DNA from: Anaerolineae bacterium
GTDB lineage: Bacteria > Chloroflexota > Anaerolineae > Aggregatilineales > Phototrophicaceae
NCBI GenBank assembly: GCA_025454525.1
Contig: JALOOG010000002.1
Coordinates: 1-64,000, forward strand
DNA length: 64,000 nt
Direction: 5' to 3'
Shown piece by piece: positions 60,363 through 64,000 of the stretch (positions are counted from its first letter, which is position 1; each line of letters opens with the position of its first letter). The notes under the pieces are model-generated. The model saw nothing but the letters and a program-made list of their open reading frames with translations. It was not told where the DNA came from and did not search any database. A program made the position numbers and the translations under genes.

Positions 60363-61535
60363 TCATCCAACTTCTGAAGAGCGTTGCTGGATCGCCGTCC
60401 GCATTCGCTCTAAAATCTCCAACAATGTGTCTTGTGGGCAACCAAAATTCAGCCGCACATAACCCGGCGCACCGAAATCTTGGCCATTGCCAAGGCCCAC
60501 CTTCGCCTCATTCAGGAAAAATTGATACGGGTCATCCACCCCTAAGCCACGCGCATCGATCCAAGCCAGATAAGTCGCTTCGGGACGTGTGACGCGCAAC
60601 ATCGGCAAATGCGTTTCGATGTACTCGCACACCAGATCGCGATTCCGTGCTAGGTAAGGCAACAATTCGTCCAGCCACGCTTGCCCATGTTGATAGGCCG
60701 CCGCCGCCGCCGTGAAACCCATCACATTCACCAATGGCAACAATCCGAACGCCGTTTTCATGATCTCCTGATGCAATTGCGGATTTTGGATGATCAAAAA
60801 TGAACAGCCCAACCCGGCAAGGTTAAACGACTTGCTAGGGGCCATCATCGTGATCGTGTGTTCGCGCCATGTCTCGCACACTGCCGCGAACGGCGTGTGT
60901 TGATGCCCATCTAACATCAGATCACAATGGATCTCATCCGACACCATGATCACCCCGTGCCGTTCACAGATCGCACCCAATTTCCGCAATTCCTCTGGCG
61001 TAAACGATCGCCCGATCGGGTTATGCGGATGACTGATCAACATAAACTTGGTTTGAGGGGTGATCGCCGCTTCGGTCTGCTCAAAATCGATCGTATAGCT
61101 TAGCCGTTGACCTTCAACCTGTTCGATCAACGGGATTGCTTTGGCGCTTTGCTCAAATAAATGGGGCGCGTGTAAAAACGGTGGATACACGGGGGTATGG
61201 ATCAACACTTGATCCCCCGCCTTGCCGAACATCATACACATCAGATGAATCGCCGGCACTAACCCCGGCAAAAACAGAATCTCACTCGGTTGGATCGTCC
61301 ATCCATACCATCGCGCCAAGCGTTCAACGATCAGCGCCCGTAAATCCGGTGAATCAAACGCATATCCAAACACGCCATGATCGGCCCGTGTTTTGATCGC
61401 CGCGATCACCTCATTTGCGGCGGGAAAATCCATGTCGGCTACCCATGCGGGTAACACCCCTTCCGGGTAAAACGTCCACTTGATCGAATCTGAATGCCGC
61501 CGATCGATCTGCTGATCAAAATTGTAAACGCCCAT
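60363..61535 (-). CDS. MalY/PatB-type PLP-dependent C-S lyase or aminotransferase
   Basis: A 390-residue fold-type I PLP enzyme. The start YNFDQQIDRRHSDSIKW matches the MalY/PatB group, followed by WVADMDFPAANEVIAAI, LISHPHNPIGRSFT, MVSDEIHCDLML and the PLP lysine in MAPSKSFNLAGL. The PatB role is beta-lysis of cystathionine or cysteine conjugates. The last segment ends with the RLNFGCPQD Arg that binds the substrate carboxylate. It heads the run with the RNase H-like and GNAT genes. Confidence 0.9.
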   Translation of the reverse strand: MGVYNFDQQIDRRHSDSIKWTFYPEGVLPAWVADMDFPAANEVIAAIKTRADHGVFGYAFDSPDLRALIVERLARWYGWTIQPSEILFLPGLVPAIHLMCMMFGKAGDQVLIHTPVYPPFLHAPHLFEQSAKAIPLIEQVEGQRLSYTIDFEQTEAAITPQTKFMLISHPHNPIGRSFTPEELRKLGAICERHGVIMVSDEIHCDLMLDGHQHTPFAAVCETWREHTITMMAPSKSFNLAGLGCSFLIIQNPQLHQEIMKTAFGLLPLVNVMGFTAAAAAYQHGQAWLDELLPYLARNRDLVCEYIETHLPMLRVTRPEATYLAWIDARGLGVDDPYQFFLNEAKVGLGNGQDFGAPGYVRLNFGCPQDTLLEILERMRTAIQQRSSEVG

Positions 61536-61594
61536 CGCGCATCTAACCTAACTCAATTTCAGAGACCGCTTATTTAACCCCAAAGTCGCTCACA

Positions 61595-63373
61595 CTACAA
61601 CAGACTTTTTTGGGTTGGGTTCAAACTAGCGGCGATCTCCCCTTTGCGATTCCGCGCTTCATCCATGATGTCCCGTGCGCTTTGTTTGCCGCTATCACCG
61701 AATGCCCCCAACATCTCCGCCAATTCCGTGATCCGCGCTTCTTCTTCTAACGCCATCACTTGAGTCGAAGTCCGATCGCCTTTGACGACCTTACGGACAT
61801 GATAATGTTTATCGGCAAACCCGGCCAATTGGGGCAAGTGGGTTACGACCAGTACCTGATGCCCTTTGGTGAGTGACCAGAGTTTTTCACCCACCACCCC
61901 ACCCACACGCCCGCCGATCCCTTGATCCACTTCATCAAAGATCAACGTGGGGGTATGATCCGCTTGCGTCAACACCCGTTTGAGCGCCAACATGATCCGA
62001 GCCGCCTCACCGCCGGAAGCTACTTTAGACAACGCACGCATCGGCTCACCCGGATTCGCACTCAACAAAAATTCGACATCATCGACTCCGGTCGCATCAA
62101 ATGCCAAGCGCCGATCGCCCGCGAAACACCCATTGGGATCTTCATGATGCGCGATCCCAACCTGAAATTCGGCCCGCTCCATGCGGAGGTCTTTCAATTC
62201 CGTCACGACCCGCTTACTTAACTGATTGCCGATCCGTTGCCGCACATCGCTGATCTTTAAGGCAAGCTCACCGATATGATGCAACAATTCATCTTCTTTG
62301 ATTCGCAAGCCCTCTAGGTGTTCTTCGCTATTTTCGATCTTGCCGAGTTCTTCTTTGGCTTTATCGGCGTGTTCTAAGATCGCTTGGATCGTGTTTCCAT
62401 AACGCCGCCGTAATTTGTTGATCAATTCGAGGCGTTCCTCAATTTGATCCAACCGTTTCGGGTTAAATTCGATCGTATCGGCATACCGCGCCATTTCGAT
62501 CGCGAGGTCTTGCGCTTGTGCGGCCAGACTATCGGCCAGATCGCGCCATTCATCCAACTCAGGATCGATCGCAGCCAATTTTGCCAAGTGAGTCGCCACT
62601 TGCATCAACCGATCCACCGCAGGCAGATCATCGCTGGCAGTCTCATCTCCATTCAGGAGTTTTAAAACCGCTCCGGTTGAAGTGGCGAGGCTTTCACTAT
62701 TGGCGAGGCGTGTCCGCTCCGCTTTGAGATCCTCATCTTCACCGATTTTTAGCTTAGCGGCCTCAATTTCTTCAACATCCCGTTGCAGCGTTTCGATCCG
62801 CCGTTGGAGCGTGGCTTTATCCGCTTGCAACGTCTGAATTTCGGATCGAACATCCTGTAAATGCCGTACTAAGGTGGCCATCGCATCGCGAATCTCCAAC
62901 AGATCCGCGTAACGATCCAACAGATCGAGATGTTGTTTTTTGTTAAGCAGGGAGAGATGTTCACTCTGCCCATGAATATCGACCAAGGCCGCGCCGATCT
63001 CGCGCATCACTTCCAAGTTGACGCTCACGCCGTTGACTCGCGCTACAGTGCGTCCATTGGTGCGAATCTCACGATACAAGGTGACAAAGTTAGAGTCACC
63101 GTCCTCCTCTAAGAGATCTTCACGCCGTAACAATGGGATCAACAAGGCCCGCGCTTGTCCTTTGAGTGCGAATACCCCTTCTACCACCGCTTTTTCTGCG
63201 CCAGCCCGCACCGATCCGATGTCCCCTTTACCGCCTAACAACAATTCCACCGCATCAATAATGATCGATTTTCCCGCGCCTGTCTCACCCGTGATTACAT
63301 TCAATCCCGACGCAAAATCCAGATCAAGCTTGTCGATAATCGCGAAATTTTGAATCCGCAGTTCTTCCAACAT
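61595..63373 (-). CDS. recN: DNA repair protein RecN
   Basis: RecN is an SMC-like ATPase of double-strand break repair. The 592-residue protein has MLEELRIQNFAIIDKLDLDF, Walker A GETGAGKS (near 35), a long coiled coil (about 150-375), SGGEAARIMLAL-style signature (VASGGEAARIMLAL) and Walker B TLIFDEVDQGIGGRVG. Length matches the family. recA is not in the window. Confidence 0.95.
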   Translation of the reverse strand: MLEELRIQNFAIIDKLDLDFASGLNVITGETGAGKSIIIDAVELLLGGKGDIGSVRAGAEKAVVEGVFALKGQARALLIPLLRREDLLEEDGDSNFVTLYREIRTNGRTVARVNGVSVNLEVMREIGAALVDIHGQSEHLSLLNKKQHLDLLDRYADLLEIRDAMATLVRHLQDVRSEIQTLQADKATLQRRIETLQRDVEEIEAAKLKIGEDEDLKAERTRLANSESLATSTGAVLKLLNGDETASDDLPAVDRLMQVATHLAKLAAIDPELDEWRDLADSLAAQAQDLAIEMARYADTIEFNPKRLDQIEERLELINKLRRRYGNTIQAILEHADKAKEELGKIENSEEHLEGLRIKEDELLHHIGELALKISDVRQRIGNQLSKRVVTELKDLRMERAEFQVGIAHHEDPNGCFAGDRRLAFDATGVDDVEFLLSANPGEPMRALSKVASGGEAARIMLALKRVLTQADHTPTLIFDEVDQGIGGRVGGVVGEKLWSLTKGHQVLVVTHLPQLAGFADKHYHVRKVVKGDRTSTQVMALEEEARITELAEMLGAFGDSGKQSARDIMDEARNRKGEIAASLNPTQKSLL

Positions 63374-63399
63374 AGCGTTTTTTATCCAAAGTCCAAAAC

Positions 63400-63900
63400 T
63401 CAGAGTTTGCCATCAAAACGATTGTACACAATCCCAGCCACAATCCCCGCGTACACCCACAATCCAATATTTATCAGATCTGTCCGGCTGATCAACATCA
63501 CGATCACCGTGGCGATTACCACGGCCGCCGCCCCCACATAGCCGGTATAACGTCCCCGCCGGCCTTGTACCGCCCGTCGGATCAGATAAGCAACCCCACC
63601 ACCGATCGGCAACGCGATAAAGATCACAAATAACCAGATCGGGATAAACAACATCGCCGCCGCCCCAAGGCCGCTGCTGATTGCTGCGACCGCCGCCACG
63701 ATCAAATAATCCTGATTCGTGCCAGTGAAAAATTTATTATCAACGGTTCGCACACATTCACGGCAGCGATACCCCACCGGGGTTAGTACCGCGCATTGGG
63801 CGCACATATAACGTTCGCACTTGTTACAACGTAACCCAGTTTCCCGATCCGGGTGAACCGCGCAATAAGTCAATTGTTCTTGTTCGATATTGGTCTGCAT
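63400..63900 (-). CDS. Membrane protein with N-terminal zinc-binding (B-box-like) motif
   Basis: A 166-residue protein. Residues 12-50 carry Cys and His in a zinc-ribbon or B-box pattern (CAVHPDRETGLRCNKCERYMCAQC, then YRCRECVR). Three to four membrane helices follow (about 66-160). This arrangement resembles the N-terminal zinc part seen ahead of some rhomboid proteases and other membrane domains, but no rhomboid catalytic Ser or His motif is present. Function is unknown. It starts 26 bases after recN in opposite transcription order on the same strand. Confidence 0.7.
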   Translation of the reverse strand: MQTNIEQEQLTYCAVHPDRETGLRCNKCERYMCAQCAVLTPVGYRCRECVRTVDNKFFTGTNQDYLIVAAVAAISSGLGAAAMLFIPIWLFVIFIALPIGGGVAYLIRRAVQGRRGRYTGYVGAAAVVIATVIVMLISRTDLINIGLWVYAGIVAGIVYNRFDGKL

Positions 63901-64000
63901 ACTTGGCTCTCAAATGGTTGTTAAGTGATGACCGTTTGACTTCTATTATAAACCGACTCCATCGGATCTGTGAGTTGCGGCTAACGTGGTTCTTAGATCG

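Noticed and set aside
1-64000. tRNA, tmRNA, RNase P RNA, SRP RNA
   Set aside because: I looked for GGTTCGA-type arms and for conserved cores of these RNAs in all gaps and saw none.

Overview
The window is about 64 kb of a gene-dense bacterial chromosome with roughly 50% GC. It holds no rRNA, tRNA, CRISPR array, transposase or phage gene that I can recognise. The best taxonomic guess is Chloroflexota (Anaerolineae-like). This rests on the mixture of genes: a cupredoxin-fused copper nitrite reductase, a DICT-domain cyclase, a YwiC-like protein, lipoproteins with long Pro/Thr 'TPT' linkers, a division cluster without outer-membrane genes, and HpnA-like and PlsY enzymes. That assignment is inference and no marker RNA is present to confirm it.

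Layout. 1-2773: the stand-alone B12-binding subunit of methylmalonyl-CoA mutase and its chaperone GTPase MeaB are coupled by 4-nt overlaps to mraY. 2844-16245: a dcw-type cell wall and division cluster, all on the + strand (STAS-like protein, murD, ftsW, murG, two CvpA-like paralogs, murC, murB, ftsQ, ftsA, two small membrane paralogs, a polytopic membrane protein, a DinB protein, ftsZ). 16300-23772, - strand: a dienelactone-hydrolase-like protein, a GNAT protein, rsgA, and a nitrite-reduction block (YwiC-like, nirK, ferredoxin, Crp/Fnr regulator), then a secreted protein. 24074-36677: a TetR-SDR pair, lipoproteins, plsY, a CAP/LysM-like protein, map, a second STAS-like protein, a DUF952-like protein, an OsmC protein, a processive GT2, a four-PDZ protein, SH3b and PPC-like secreted proteins and an HpnA-like epimerase. 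36694-45724: YdcF-like, recX, rny, a TetR-ABC exporter, and FAS1 and BMP lipoproteins. 45776-54307: a DsbA-like protein, a DICT-adenylate cyclase close to a cAMP-type binding protein, hsp20-lon, an SDR, and glnA. 54523-63900: a large membrane glycosyltransferase-like protein carrying an in-frame repeat insertion, a membrane sensor, GNAT, an RNase H-like protein, a MalY-type aminotransferase, recN and a zinc-binding membrane protein.

How the genes work together. The first 16 kb make lipid I/II precursors (MraY, MurB, MurC, MurD, MurG), flip or polymerise them (FtsW), and build the Z-ring (FtsZ, FtsA, FtsQ). The nirK block reduces nitrite to NO under a Crp/Fnr-type regulator, and operator-like palindromes sit in front of it. 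The cyclase and cyclic-nucleotide-binding protein may form a small cAMP circuit. Hsp20 and Lon are translationally coupled for protein quality control.

The most unusual signals are in DNA or RNA structure rather than a new gene system. They are: (1) very strong GATC enrichment, apparently driven through codon choice; (2) a 45-bp unit in three tandem copies plus a GC-rich palindrome, carried in frame inside the membrane glycosyltransferase-like gene, with related repeat copies elsewhere; (3) an rny start region where a perfect hairpin separates a strong Shine-Dalgarno from its ATG; (4) a secreted protein whose best start is an ATT codon; (5) a 98-nt ftsW/murG overlap; and (6) an orphan terminator and an unexplained leader before recX. 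I see no convincing undescribed defence or mobile system.
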